A DNA stretch of 64,000 nt, from assembly GCA_021234155.1 (NCBI GenBank), contig JAJEKV010000031.1, positions 7,330,748-7,394,747 on the forward strand, read 5' to 3'. Shown here in pieces: positions 29,446 through 42,575 of this stretch. A program made the translations under genes and the position numbers. The notes under the pieces were generated by a model, which saw nothing but the letters and a program-made list of their open reading frames with translations, was not told the DNA's origin and did no database searches. This DNA comes from Isoetes taiwanensis. Taxonomy: Eukaryota; Streptophyta; Lycopodiopsida; Isoetales; Isoetaceae. Each line of letters opens with the position of its first letter. Within the stretch, counting starts at the first letter, position 1.

Positions 29446-29792
29446 CCATCCTTTAGTAATGATGTTGCATGGAAGGATCTGAGCCTTTGGAATTTATTTA
29501 ATTTTTATCTAGGTGTAAAAAATATGGTAAATGATGCCATTATTAATGGAGATGAAAAAACAAAAAGTGGCTATCTAGATGTTTAGTAGCTGATCTTTAA
29601 GTAGCTCCATTGCTCCAGAGCTATCAATTTTGAATGGGGCTGACCTAATAGGTACCTATAAGTCATCAAGAGGATCAATGATCCACAACATTTCCTGAAT
29701 TGCTTTGAGTTTTGAGTTGCTTTGAGTTCAGGTTGTTGGGAACATCAAGCTCCCAGCAGCTGCAGTTAAAAGTTGGACAACTATTCAAGATA

Positions 29793-29808
29793 TATATATA
29801 TATATATG
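29793..29808. repeat. (TA)n microsatellite
   Basis: A run of about eight ta units, with nothing recognised around it. Confidence 0.9.
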
Positions 29809-30199
29809 CAGAGCAACTAGAGCAACTAGCTAACCAATTTTCTCTAATCGACACCGCTGCAAAACATCGCTGGCTGGCTATGGCAGTAGATCTAGTGGGC
29901 AACAAAATCGTTTCAAGGGCCTTGCCACAAAATACGTTACCTTTATCTCAGCATTCTAGAATTCCTCCCCCATTTTGGTTTCTTTGACAAAACTTATATT
30001 TGTGATTCCTCTAATGATTGGATCTTTTGTTTCTTGTAACTACACGGAGGCGTGTTGAGGTTTTTATTCTAGTTAGAGAGCAGTTCGTGTTGGCTTTTAC
30101 TATTTCACAAACAATATGTTATCCATTTGGCTTCTTTTAATCGTTATCCTTTATCTGGTGAAAGGTGCCGCAACCAAACCGCGTCCTTTAAAGACATTC

Positions 30200-31720
30200 T
30201 CCCATAAAAAAGAGAAATAAATTTGATATAGGTAAAAGGCGGGAGCGACCAACAGAGACGGCCTTGACGGCCCCAATGACGGGCCCGAGGACGGGCAGAT
30301 CCCGAGATGAAAGAATAAGAAGGCTCAAGAAGGCTATGGCTATGGCTCTCGCCATGGCTATGGGGCCGGACTGCCGGACTTGCGACTTGTTCCCTTTTTT
30401 TTTATCAATTTCATGGTGGGGTTTTGTGACTCTCACAAATTTTTAGCTACGGATAAGAACACATGGGCCAAAATCTGTGATGGGTGCTTTGTTTTGTTGG
30501 CCATGGTCATTGGGTCCCCAAATGAGTGCTTGCACGCCATCGTCATTTTCAAACATATTCATATCTCTTCAATCCGCTTCTTATTCTTCTTACGCTTCTT
30601 CCTTACGCTCTTGCTTCTAATTCTAATTCAATTGCATCTTTGGAATCATCCAATTTCCAATTTAGTCTTCTTTTGCTTGAATTTGCGAACTTGGGGATAC
30701 CGTGGGGACAGTTAAGAAGAATTTTGAGGCCAAATTCATTGTTGGGCTTAGTCTGCATTGTAGTATGATGCAAGATTAAGCTTGGAAATCATCAATCCAA
30801 TAATGAGCGAGGGGTCCCTGGTCTGGGAAATTGCAAAAACTAAACCGAAATTTTGGGAAATCTAAACTATTTTACCCACTAAAGCTAGGACCCAGGAGAG
30901 CAAGGATAACAATGGTTGGCTATGGAGGATGGCGTATTCGTCCCGCTTTGTAGCGTGCGAAAGACCATTTGCTCATGGGTTATAAAAGGGTTCTGTTGAA
31001 AGGGGCTGCAAGGCTTGAATTACTGTGGTCATTTCCTTCTTACATTTTTCTATGTCTCTTGCAGCCTGTAGACATAGTTATTCTGCAAAGGGGTCTCTGG
31101 TGTAGCATGGACTCGGGCAGCCATGGATTCAGTAAATCCGATTCCGGAGGCAGTTTGCCTGCACAGTTCAGGAGTACAGGATATGGCCTCTGCCAAAGCG
31201 CTACCAACTTCCTTTTCATTTTGATAAGCGGCTGCAGTAATGGGTTTATCTCACATAAAAGCATTAAGTTATCTGTCTAGCAAGGCTGCAGATTTGAAAG
31301 TGTTTGAGGAAAGGGATGGAGACAAACCTGCACAATTGAAATGGCGGTAGCCCAGTCGAAGAGCATGGAAGATGAGCTCATGGAGCGCCCCAGGATCTGC
31401 CCGCCATACGCCAAGGCCTATGATAGGCATGGCATAGCCATTGTTGCCGCCGAATCTGCTTCTTTATTGCCGAACCTGCTTCTTCTTTGCCACTCCCTGC
31501 GCTCAGGTCTGCCAAGGCCATTCGGCAGGCTGCCATGGCTGCTGCTTTTGCATCCTGCCCTCAACCACAACTCCACCCCACCAGCATTTGAGAAAGGCAG
31601 GGAAAGGGCTTGCAGGGCAAGGAATGTAAATAGCCACCGGAGAGATTGCTTGAGGAGCAAGAAAGAGAATATACCAGTTTGGCTGTGGCACGTGGCGGGC
31701 TGAAGATTTTTCTTTTTGTT
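30200..31720. other. GC-richer region with unassigned frames
   Basis: Minus-strand frame 30188-30436 contains MARAIAIAFLSLLILSSRDL, a signal-like hydrophobic start. Plus-strand frame 31341-31703 starts MAVAQSKSMEDELMERPRIC and later becomes Leu- and Arg-rich. Neither has a domain I recognise. They may be first exons of host genes or GC-rich noise. Confidence 0.3.
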
Positions 31721-32176
31721 GGAATTGGAAAATGCAATGGACACATACGTGTCAGGGCCAGGGCTGTGCTCAGCCCAGAAAAATTACCTCCTATTTTTTT
31801 TAAGAACAAAAATGATACTGCTTTATATATGGAATGAAAAGACCAAAATAATATACTTGATAAAGACATTTTAGTATGTCTTTACAGAACTGTGCATATG
31901 TTCATACATGTCAAATACATGTTTTAAATTACTTGTTCTCAAGTACATTAGTAATCCACAAACTATGCAGCCTTATCATTCAAACATTAACCCACAAACT
32001 ATGCAGGCTTATCGTACAAACACGTGTCCAAATTTTACTTCAACTGAATGCTTTGTATATATGGATAATCCAAAAAGGAAGGATCTCACCAATATGTAGA
32101 TCTTCCTCAAAGTATAAGAATGATTGTCTATAATCATATCTTCAAGTCACCAATTCTGAAATAATACTTCTATGAG

Positions 32177-32280
32177 ATGAAGTCTTGGTTACCTGCAGCC
32201 AAACCAATTACAAGTTAGCCTGATAAAGGTAAATGTAAAGCAGCTAGCAGGTAAGCAATAAGACTTCATGGCTTTTCGCC
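32177..32280 (+). ncRNA. Candidate two-stem structured RNA motif (array copy)
   Basis: Outer stem ATGAAGTCTT (32177-32186) with AAGACTTCAT (32260-32269), 10 perfect pairs. Inner stem TTACCTGC (32189-32196) with GCAGGTAA (32247-32254), 8 perfect pairs. The spacers are GG and GCAAT. A GGC/GCC mini-hairpin and CCCTTCACCTA follow. The same architecture with changed but compensated pairs exists at 55162-55273. Copies at 36911, 39587 and 42190 are near-identical; the last has a two-base loss in the outer arm. It could be an RNA gene, a transposon-borne structure or an accident; both GCAGGTAA and its complement also resemble splice donors. Confidence 0.4.
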
Positions 32281-32836
32281 CTTCACCTAGTTGTATTGTA
32301 TCCATCTATTTTCAATAAAAAATGCTAAACAAAATGTGAATCCTTATGCTAGCATCATCAATCCTCCAAATACTAGTGGATCATGATTTTTACATGAGCA
32401 TCATTAAACAAGCCATAGACTTTGAGCATGCGCGTTAGTACTCAAATTACAATGCAAATACTCAAAACCTGTTTAGAAAAGCTAATTACATACATTTCTT
32501 AAAGCTTATAAGTTCATATGCATGTGAACTCATCAATCTTTACAAAAAACCAAATCTAGGTATGCCAAAAATACAAAGAAAGTACTTGCTGCCATAAAAT
32601 TACAGCTCTTAGAAAAAATGGCATAACTCTCTGTAGGAAGCTCTGTTTTTCTATTAATTATATGTTTCGGAAATGACAACATATGCTCTACCATTTTAAG
32701 TAAAAACAGTCTGATTTAAAAAAAAAATGCTGCATCAAGAATTGATTTCCGGAATCAGACCTAAATGCCCTTACCGCTTTCAAATGAAAGTTTGTGATCC
32801 AAAACTTTATTCCTAAGATCTGTAGCCACATAACAA

Positions 32837-33039
32837 GATGATTTAGGGAACAAAAGGCCACACCTGAGAAGTGTTCTTGATGTGGGCTTTGTCCAGAAAA
32901 AAGCTGGTTTATATCGATCCATAGCGCCTCATCATGCTAAAGCTGCAGCTTTTGCTATGCATCGGCAAGGTTTGTGCCATCCTGATCATAGTGCTTATGA
33001 CATGAAGCGGCAAGAAGACGCTCTCCTTGTTTGCCGTTG
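32837..33039 (+). other. Conserved short frame in every array unit
   Basis: The frame reads RSVLDVGFVQKKAGLYRSIA, PHHAKAAAFAMHRQGLCHPD and HSAYDMKRQE, then a stop. It lacks a good ATG and may be a former exon. It is present with at most one or two residue changes in units 2-4. Family unknown. Confidence 0.3.
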
Positions 33040-33658
33040 AAGAGAAGAAAGGATGCCACAATGGTGATAACTACCTCCATTATCAGCCATAAAATAGACA
33101 TGTCTTTTTTATAATATAAATATAAAATTTCAAACCTACATGGTCCATTTTTGCAAATGACATTTGAGTCCCATAAAATATTCTAATTTGTACAATTGAA
33201 CGTGCTTTCTCTTGTGAAAATGAATGCATGCAACCATTTTCTAAAAGTGAGACACTTGGCAAACATGCCATGCCATCCCATAATTAAAAAGTCTATAAAT
33301 TTGACATACCTTGTTCTAAGGTCTCATAAGATCAAACTGATGCGATCTATTAAGCAATAGGGTCAACATACAATGTTTTCAAATAGTAGTATCTATGTAT
33401 TCCAATATTATTCCCAAACATAAGAGAAATAAGAAAAGAATAACATTTTGGAGCCAAACGTGCACAACAAGTTTTGAAAATGTGCACAACATGTTTTGAA
33501 AATATGGCACATGCTCCACCACGTACCTGCTTGACCATGCATAGCATGCATGTAGCCATCTTGGAATATCATATAATCACAATAAAAAAAAAAAAAAAAA
33601 AAAAAAAATCCTACCTCCAACCGTAGGAAAGGACAGACCACTGCTTGTCATACTGTAA

Positions 33659-33710
33659 TCATAGGGTGGACATGACCCTACTATTACAGCAGGGGTCATG
33701 TCTTACCCTA
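33659..33710. repeat. 19-bp-stem hairpin after the poly(A) run
   Basis: ATAGGGTGGACATGACCCT pairs with AGGGGTCATGTC...ACCCTAT across an 11-base loop, with small bulges. It also occurs at about 38390 and 41061 in units 2 and 3, and is absent from truncated unit 4. Confidence 0.7.
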
Positions 33711-33771
33711 TAATTACAATTAACTTAAGTATGAATAATTACCTCTGTATATGCGCTTCGATTTCTTGTAA

Positions 33772-34156
33772 TAACACAACCATTGGGTCCAACACATTTA
33801 AATTAAAATCCCCCTTAAACCCCCTTTGGTTTGGGTGCATATTCACACGGGGGGTGACTCCGGGCAACGAGAGCTGTTGGATAGGCATATTCACTCCTTA
33901 TTCCTTAATCTATATCGTACGTAAAGTTCCTCGTTTGTGGGGTATACAAGTACAAAATTTGCTATACTGTATACTAAGATTCACAAAATACTATAAGATT
34001 TCAAGCGGAATACTATATGGTCTTGATTTCATACGTGCAAAATACAATTATGAGGGCTCTCGCTGCCCTACGTCACCCCCCGTGTGAATATGCACCCAAA
34101 CCAAAGGGGTTTAAGGGGATTTTAATTTAAATGTGTTGGACCCAATGGTTGTGTTA
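33772..34156. mobile_element. MITE with ~85-bp inverted termini
   Basis: The left end begins TAACACAACCATTGGGTCC and continues for about 85 bases. The right end is its reverse complement, with only one-base differences in two C runs. The 215-base interior holds no coding potential. A second, left-truncated copy is at 24391-24656. The flanking duplication is not clear because the element sits inside a composite insertion. Confidence 0.85.
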
Positions 34157-35846
34157 ATTAATGTCAATGGTAATTATGTGTTGGTTGTTAATGTCAATGG
34201 TTGTTATGTGTTGGTTGTTATGTGTTGGGGGATTTAATTTTTATATGTTGGATGTTAATGGTTTGTGTTGCAAAAAAAAAAAAAATTTGGCCCCTTCTTC
34301 AACCTTAGGGACGCCACCCCCGTGTGACAAAAATTTTAGAATTCAAACCAGAAAAAAACTAGAATTCATTTGAGGCTTTCATCACCTGTAGCTTTTGAAT
34401 TTGATCACAATAAAACAAATAGAACATAAGTAAAAGTTACCATAAAGATAGAGCAGATTGATCCATTATTCTGAAAGTCATAAAGTTTGCAACACAAAGA
34501 AAACCCCCTATTATTATGCTACATATTGTTACTTCCGCTACAACTATTTCTCTTTCACAATGACACCATTGTTTATCAATCCATATGATTTTGGATGCTC
34601 CATCTCTAGCTTAAAGGTAATGCATGATTCACCTTATGGTTCGATTAAAGTTCCATTCCTACAATATAAATGCATTCTTGTGGTCACTGTTTGACTGATC
34701 TGCGTGACATGGAAAAAGGCGTGGAATAATCCGCCTGTTGTGTGCATAAGAATCCGTTTGTTGATTGAAGCTAAAGGCTGGCTGCTATGAACAATCTGGA
34801 AGCCAAGAATATCCAAGAGTTGGAAGCAAACAGAGGGCCTAAACTTGAATCTGCAGCAAATCTTAGGAAGGAAACAAAAGGAGGTTTTGCAGCACTACAT
34901 TGTAGAATCAGGAAACCAATACCTTGTAAAAAAAAAAAACATTATGCTAACTGAAGAAACATTAAAAAACAAATACCTAGTGTGAGCAAAAAATCCATCT
35001 CGTGGTAGTAAAATCCACTCCGCAATAAGAATCCAAGAGGGCAAGTACACATGCATATGCACACATGCACACACATGCACACATGCACATGCACTTGCAC
35101 TTGCACTTGCACATGCACATGCACATGCACAATACACATGCACATGCATATACATGCACATGCACATAAACATGCACATGCACACACATGCACATGCATA
35201 CACATGCGCAGTGTTCATGCACACACACATGCAGAGAAAGACAACAACCCTCGGATTGTTCCAACCAACGAAAATCAACGGCCCATAAAGGGTGCACTCT
35301 AGAAATACTATTTAGTACACCTCAACGAATACAACAATGAAATCATAGAAAAACCATGTGAAAAAGCGTATAAAAATCTAAAAGTAACCCCCTGTTATTA
35401 TGCTACATATTCTAAACGAGGTGCACCTTGACTACCACAGTCGTCGGATTCGTCGATCCTATGGCCCAGATCATACGTTGGGGCCTCTGGACACCTCTCG
35501 TTTCGATTATAGTCATTTATGATTGGAGGCGCCTATGATTTTGAAATATGAAATACGATTTTGCCTAAGGTTTTGAGGGAATATTGAACCTCTATACGCT
35601 TTGCCTAAGATTTTAGAATATGAAATACGAGGGCTTGAACCTCTACCAAAATAACTCAATGTCCTAATAAGACTACATTAACCAATGTACCCAGTGAGCT
35701 AATGTGATTATTTTTTATCTTGAATCTATGTTTTTTTTATAACAACCCATTCAATTGTTTTAGGGATATATGGTCTATGGTTTCAAAATTTGTTATTTTT
35801 ACATCCATATCAAATCCCCTTGGAACCCCCTGTTATTTTGCTACAT
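34157..35846. mobile_element. Remainder of composite insertion in unit 1
   Basis: It contains three occurrences of the terminus CCCCCTRTTATTATGCTAC (ending at 34523, 35404 and 35841, the last with T for A), one of which coincides with the right junction to the array unit. It also contains a GCACAT microsatellite and many tgttggttgt repeats at 34160-34250. No coding region is recognised. It appears to be a nest of non-autonomous elements. Confidence 0.6.
35045..35240. repeat. (GCACAT)n microsatellite
   Basis: About 190 bases of imperfect hexamers (gcacat, gcactt, acacat). It produces Cys/His/Met- or His/Thr-rich frames on both strands, which are not genes. Confidence 0.95.
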
Positions 35847-36537
35847 ATGCTCATTTAAGCTTTGAAGAATATTTGTTTGTACTCAGTTCCTGCTATTTAG
35901 AGCATGCTGGAATTTCCTGTATCGCGGTCCATAAATGGCAATTGAGAGTATTAGGCCAAATGGCCTTAAAGGGAAGTTATCCCTTGTATGTCTGAGCACT
36001 ATGCTCTTGAGATTTTTAGCCACATGGCTTTAAAGGGAAATTATCCCATATATATGAGCACTATGCTCTTGTTCATCATAATTCAGAAGATGTTCAAGGA
36101 AGGAGGCCAAGAGTACATCATTACCAACGCCGTTTTGGAACATTTGATTTACTCGAAATGCACTTCATTACGAAATATCATCTGAAGTATTTGATTTACC
36201 TGTACAAATGTCCACAACATGCAAACATGTATGAGATATAAAATACTCAACCTCTCAACTGTGTAGATCATAATATAGAGAAAGAATAAGAGTCTGCTTG
36301 TTGTACCATTGACCAATGGATAAGAGCAACATTGGTAAAACCAATGAATGGAAGTATCTAAAAAAAACCCGCCCAAACTAGCTTCAGACAAAAGCCATAG
36401 TAGCATGAGTATCTACCTCGATCAATCCCTTGGTGGACTTATCCAGCCATACATGGACTAGGCTAATCCAAGATGGTACCCCACATCCATGGTCCACGAT
36501 ACTTATCAAGGCATACAAAACTAGCCTAATCTTATAA

Positions 36538-39212
36538 GCCTTGAACAGCAAATATGGCTCTTTTATAAATTAAAAGACCAAAATAATATACTTGATAAAG
36601 ACATTTTAGTATGTCTTTCTGAGCTATGCATATGTTCATACATGTCAAATACATGTTTTAAATTACTTGTTCTCAAGTACATTAGTAATCCACAAACTAT
36701 GCAGCCTTATCATTCAAACATTAACCCACAAACTATGCAGGCTTATCGTACAAACACGTGTCCAAATTTTACTTCAACTGAATGCTTTGTATGTATGGAT
36801 ATTCCAAAAAGGAAGGATCTCACCAATATGTAGATCTTCCTCAAAGTATAAGAATGATTGTCTATAATCATATCTTCAAGTCACCAATTCTGAAATAATA
36901 CTTCTAAGAGATGAAGTCTTGGTTACCTGCAGCCAAACCAATTACAAGTTAGCCTGATAAGGGTAAATGTAAAGCAGCTAGCAGGTAAGCAATAAGACTT
37001 CATGGCTTTTCGCCCTTCACCTAGTTGTATTGTATCCATCTATTTTCAATAAAAAATGCTAAACAAAATGTGAATCTTTATGTTAGCATCATCAATCCTC
37101 CAAATACTAGTGGATCATGATTTTTACATGAGCATCATTAAACAAGCCATAGACTTTGAGCATGCGTTAGTACTCAAATTACAATGCAAATACTCAAAAC
37201 CTGTTTAGAAAAGCTAATTACATACATTTCTTAAAGCTTATAAGTTCATATGCATGTGAACTCATCAATCTTTACAAAAAACCAAATCTAGGTATGCCAA
37301 AAATACAAAGAAAGTACTTGCTGCCATAAAATTACAGCTCTTAGAAAAAATGGCATAACTCTCTGTAGGAAGCTCTGTTTTTCTATTAATTATATGTTTC
37401 AGAAACGGCAACATATGCTCTACCATTGCAAGTAAAAACAGTCTGATTTAAAAAAAAATGATGCATCAAAAATTGATTTCCGGAATCAGACCTAAATGCC
37501 CTTACCGCTTTCAAATGAAAGTTTGTGATCCAAAACTTTATTCCTAAGATCTGTAGCCACATAACAAGATGATTTAGGGAACAAAAGACCACACCTGAGA
37601 AGTGTTCTTGATGTGGGCTTTGTCCAAAAAAAAGCTGGTTTATATCGATCCATAGCGCCTCATCATGCTAAAGCTGCAGCTTTTGCTATGCATCGGCAAG
37701 GTTTGTGCCATCCTGATCATAGTCCTTATGACATGAAGCGGCAAGAAGGCGCTCTCCTTGTTTGCCGTTGAAGAGAAGAAAGGATGCCACAATGGTGATA
37801 ACTACCTCCATTATCAGCCATAAAATAGACATGTCTTTTTTATAATATAAATATAAAATTTCAAACCTACATGGTCCATTTTTGCAAATGACATTTGAGT
37901 CCCATAAAATATTCTAATTTGTACAATTGAACCTGCTTTCTCTTGTGAAAATGAATGCATGCAACCATTTTCTAAAAGTGAGACACTTGGCAAACATGCC
38001 ATGCCATCCCATAATTAAAAAGTAAGTGCTTTTCTATAAATTTGACATACCTTGTTCTAAGGTCTCATAAGATCAAACTGATGCGATCTATTAAGCAATA
38101 GAGTCAACATACAATGTTTTCAAATAGTAGTATCTATGTATTCCAATATTATTCTCAAACATAAGAGAAATAAGAAAAGAATAACATTTTGGAGCCAAAC
38201 GTGCACAACAAGTTTTGAAAATGTGCACAACATGTTTTGAAAATATGGCACATGCTCCACCACGTACCTGCTTGACCATGCATAGCATGCATGTAGCCAT
38301 CTTGGAATATCATATAATCACAATAAAAAAAAAAAAAAAAAAAACCTCCAACCGTAGGAAAGGACAGACCACTGCTTGTCATACTGTAATCATAGGGTGG
38401 ACATGACCCTACTATTACAGCAGGGGTCATGTCTTACCCTATAATTACAATTAACTTAAGTATGAATAATTACCTCTGTATATGCGCTTCGATTTCTTGT
38501 AACACTTCATATGCTCATTTAAGCTTTGAAGAATATTTGTTTGTACTCAGTTCCTGCTAGTTAGAGCATGCTAGAATTTCCTGTATCGCGGTCCATAAAT
38601 GGCAATTGAGAGTATTAGGCCAAATGGCCTTAAAGGGAAGTTATCCCTTGTATGTCTGAGCACTATGCTCTTGAGATTTTTAGCCACATGGCTTTAAAGG
38701 GAAATTATCCCATATATATGAGCACTATGCTCTTGTTCATCATAATTCAGAAGATGTTCAAGGAAGGAGGCCAAGAGTACATCATTACCAACGCCGTTTT
38801 GGAACATTTGATTTACTCGAAATGAGGCCGAATGGCACTTCATTACGAAATATCATCTGAAGTATTTGATTTACCTGTACAAATGTCCACAACATGCAAA
38901 CATGTATGAGATATAAAATACTCAACCTCTCAACTGTGTAGATCATAATATAGAGAAAGAATAAGAGTCTGCTTGTTGTACCATTGACCAATGGATAAGA
39001 GCAACATTGGTAAAACCAATGAATGGAAGTATCTAAAAAAAACCCGCCCAAACTAGCTTCAGACAAAAGCCATACTAGCATGAGTATCTACCTCGGTCAA
39101 TCCCTTGGTAGACTTATCCAGCCATACATGGACTAGGCTAATCCAAGATGGTACCTCACATCCATGGTCCACGATACTTATCAAGGCATACAAAACTAGC
39201 CTAATCTTATAA
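36538..39212. repeat. Tandem array unit 2
   Basis: Uninterrupted unit, 2675 bases, from gccttgaacagcaaatatgg to the next occurrence of the same sequence. No gene is recognised. Short minus-strand frames of 62 and 69 codons recur in all units but lack features of real proteins. Confidence 0.9.
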
Positions 39213-41813
39213 GCCTTGAACAGCAAATATGGCTCTTTTATAAATTAAAAGACCAAAATAATATACTTGATAAAGACATTTTAGTATGTCTTTACAGAAC
39301 TGTGCATATGTTCATACATGTCAAATACATGTTTTAAATTACTTGTTCTCAAGTACATTAGTAATCCACAAACTATGCAGCCTTATCATTCAAACATTAA
39401 CCCACAAACTATGCAGGCTTATCGTACAAACACGTGTCCAAATTTTACTTCAATTGAATGCTTTGTATGTATGGATATTCCAAAAAGGAAGGATCTCACC
39501 AATATGTAGATCTTCCTCAAAGTATAAGAATGATTGTCTATAATCATATCTTCAAGTCACCAATTCTGAAATAATACTTCTAAGAGATGAAGTCTTGGTT
39601 ACCTGCAGCCAAACCAATTACAAGTTAGCCTGATAAGGGTAAATGTAAAGCAGCTAGCAGGTAAGCAATAAGACTTCATGGCTTTTCGCCCTTCACCTAG
39701 TTGTATTGTATCCATCTATTTTCAATAAAAAATGCTAAACAAAATGTGAATCTTTATGTTAGCATCATCAATCCTCCAAATACTAGTGGATCATGATTTT
39801 TACATGAGCATCATTAAACAAGCCATAGACTTTGAGCATGCGTTAGTACTCAAATTACAATGCAAATACTCAAAACCTGTTTAGAAAAGCTAATTACATA
39901 CATTTCTTAAAGCTTATAAGTTCATATGCATGTGAACTCATCAATCTTTACAAAAAACCAAATCTAGGTATGCCAAAAATACAAAGAAAGTACTTGCTGC
40001 CATAAAATTACAGCTCTTAGAAAAAATGGCATAACTCTCTGTAGGAAGCTCTGTTTTTCTATTAATTACATGTTTCAGAAACGGCAACATATGCTCTACC
40101 ATTTCAAGTAAAAACAGTCTGATTTAAAAAAAACTGCTGCATCAAGAATTGATTTCCGGAATCAGACCTAAATGCCCTTACCGCTTTCAAATGAAAGTTT
40201 GTGATCCAAAACTTTATTCCTAAGATCTGTAGCCACATAACAAGATGATTTAGGGAACAAAAGGCCACACCTGAGAAGTGTTCTTGATGTGGGCTTTGTC
40301 CAAAAAAAAGCTGGTTTATATCGATCCATAGCGCCTCATCATGCTAAAGCTGCAGCTTTTGCTATGCATCGGCAAGGTTTGTGCCATCCTGATCATAGTG
40401 CTTATGACATGAAGCGGCAAGAAGGCGCTCTCCTTGTTTGCCGTTGAAGAGAAGAAAGGATGCCACAATGGTGATAACTACCTCCATTATCAGCCATAAA
40501 ATAGACATGTCTTTTTTATAATATAAATATAAAATTTCAAACCTACATGGTCCATTTTTGCAAATGACATTTGAGTCCCATAAAATATTCTAATTTGTAC
40601 AATTGAACGTGCTTTCTCTTGTGAAAATGAATGCATGCAACCATTTTCTAAAAGTGAGACACTTGGCAAACATGCCATGCCATCCCATAATTAAAAAGTA
40701 AGTGCTTTTCTATAAATTTGACATACCTTGTTCTAAGGTCTCATAAGATCAAACTGATGCGATCTATTAAGCAATAGGGTCAACATACAATGTTTTCAAA
40801 TAGTAGTATCTATGTATTCCAATATTATTCCCAAACATAAGAGAAATAAGAAAAGAATACCAAACGTGCACAACAAGTTTTGAAAATGTGCACAACATGT
40901 TTTGAAAATATGGCACATGCTCCACCACGTACCTGCTTGACCATGCATAGCATGCATGTAGCCATCTTGGAATATCATATAATCACAATAAAAAAAAAAA
41001 AAAAAAAAAATCCTACCTCCAACCGTAGGAAAGGACAGACCACTGCTTGTCATACTGTAATCATAGGGTGGACATGACCCTACTATTACAGCAGGGGTCA
41101 TGTCTTACCCTATAATTACAATTAACTTAAGTATGAATAATTGAAAAATGCACAAAAATACCTCTGTATATGCGCTTCGATTTCTTGTAACACTTCATAT
41201 GCTCATTTAAGCTTTGAAGAATATTTGTTTGTACTCAGTTCCTGCTATTTAGAGCATGCTGGAATTTCCTGTATCGCGGTCCATAAATGGCAATTGAGAG
41301 TATTAGGCCAAATGGCCTTAAAGGGAAGTTATCCCTTGTATGTCTGAGCACTATGCTCTTGAGATTTTTAGCCACATGGCTTTAAAGGGAAATTATCCCA
41401 TATATATGAGCACTATGCTCTTGTTCATCATAATTCAGAAGATGTTCAAGGAAGGAGGCCAAGAGTACATCATTACCAACGCCGTTTTGGAACATTTGAT
41501 TTACTCAAAATGAGGCCGAATGGCACTTCATTACAAAATATCATCTGAAGTATTTGATTTACCTGTACAAATGTCCACAACATGCAAACATGTATGAGAT
41601 ATAAAATACTCAACCTCTCAACTGTGTAGATCATAATATAGAGAAAGAATAAGAGTCTGCTTGTTGTACCATTGACCAATGGATAAGAGCAACATTGGTA
41701 AAACCCTTGGTGGACTTATCCAGCCATACATGGACTAGGCTAATCCAAGATGGTACCCCACATCCATGGTCCACGATACTTATCAAGGCATACAAAACTA
41801 GCCTAATCTTATA
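39213..41813. repeat. Tandem array unit 3
   Basis: Uninterrupted unit, 2601 bases. Compared with unit 2 it lacks about 95 bases near 41700 (between two short aaaacc motifs) and has a small rearrangement near 41140, plus a shorter segment at 40858. Confidence 0.9.
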
Positions 41814-42575
41814 AGCCTTGAACAGCAAATATGGCTCTTTTATAAATTAAAAGACCAAAATAATATACTTGATAAAGACATTTTAGTATGTCTTTACAGA
41901 ACTGTGCATATGTTCATACATGTCAAATACATGTTTTAAATTACTTGTTCTCAAGTACATTAGTAATCCACAAACTATGCAGCCTTATCATTCAAACATT
42001 AACCCACAAACTATGCAGGCTTATCGTACAAACACGTGTCCAAATTTTACTTCAACTGAATGCTTTGTATGTATGGATATTCCAAAAAGGAAGGATCTCA
42101 CCAATATGTAGATCTTCCTCAAAGTATAAGAATGATTGTCTATAATCATATCTTCAAGTCACCAATTCTGAAATAATACTTCTAAGAGATGGTCTTGGTT
42201 ACCTGCAGCCAAACCAATTACAAGTTAGCCTGATAAGGGTAAATGTAAAGCAGCTAGCAGGTAAGCAATAAGACTTCATGGCTTTTCGCCCTTCACCTAG
42301 TTGTATTGTATCCATCTATTTTCAATAAAAAATGCTAAACAAAATGTGAATCTTTATGTTAGCATCATCAATCCTCCAAATACTAGTGGATCATGATTTT
42401 TACATGAGCATCATTAAACAAGCCATAGACTTTGAGCATGCGTTAGTACTCAAATTACAATGCAAATACTCAAAACCTATTTAGAAAAGCTAATTACATA
42501 CATTTCTTAAAGCTTATAAGTTCATATGCATGTGAACTCATCAATCTTTACAAAAAACCAAATCTAGGTATGCCA

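Larger units (their letters stand above)
31837..36537. repeat. Tandem array unit 1 (with 2.07-kb insertion)
   Basis: First of four direct copies of a ~2.65-kb unit. It matches units 2-4 from aaaagaccaaaataatatac onward with very few differences. It is longer because a composite insertion occupies 33772-35846; units 2 and 3 show the empty site (cttgtaacacttcatatgctc). Within every unit are a two-stem RNA-like motif, a 60-odd-residue plus-strand frame ending HHAKAAAFAMHRQGLCHPDH..., a variable poly(A) run and a 19-bp hairpin. Confidence 0.9.

Noticed and set aside
33083-33559. 62- and 69-codon minus-strand frames repeated in each array unit
   Set aside because: Their conservation is explained by recent duplication of the unit. 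Their composition and lack of motifs do not support genes.
34895-35302. Cys/His/Met-rich and His/Thr-rich frames resembling metallothionein
   Set aside because: They translate the (GCACAT)n microsatellite in different phases.
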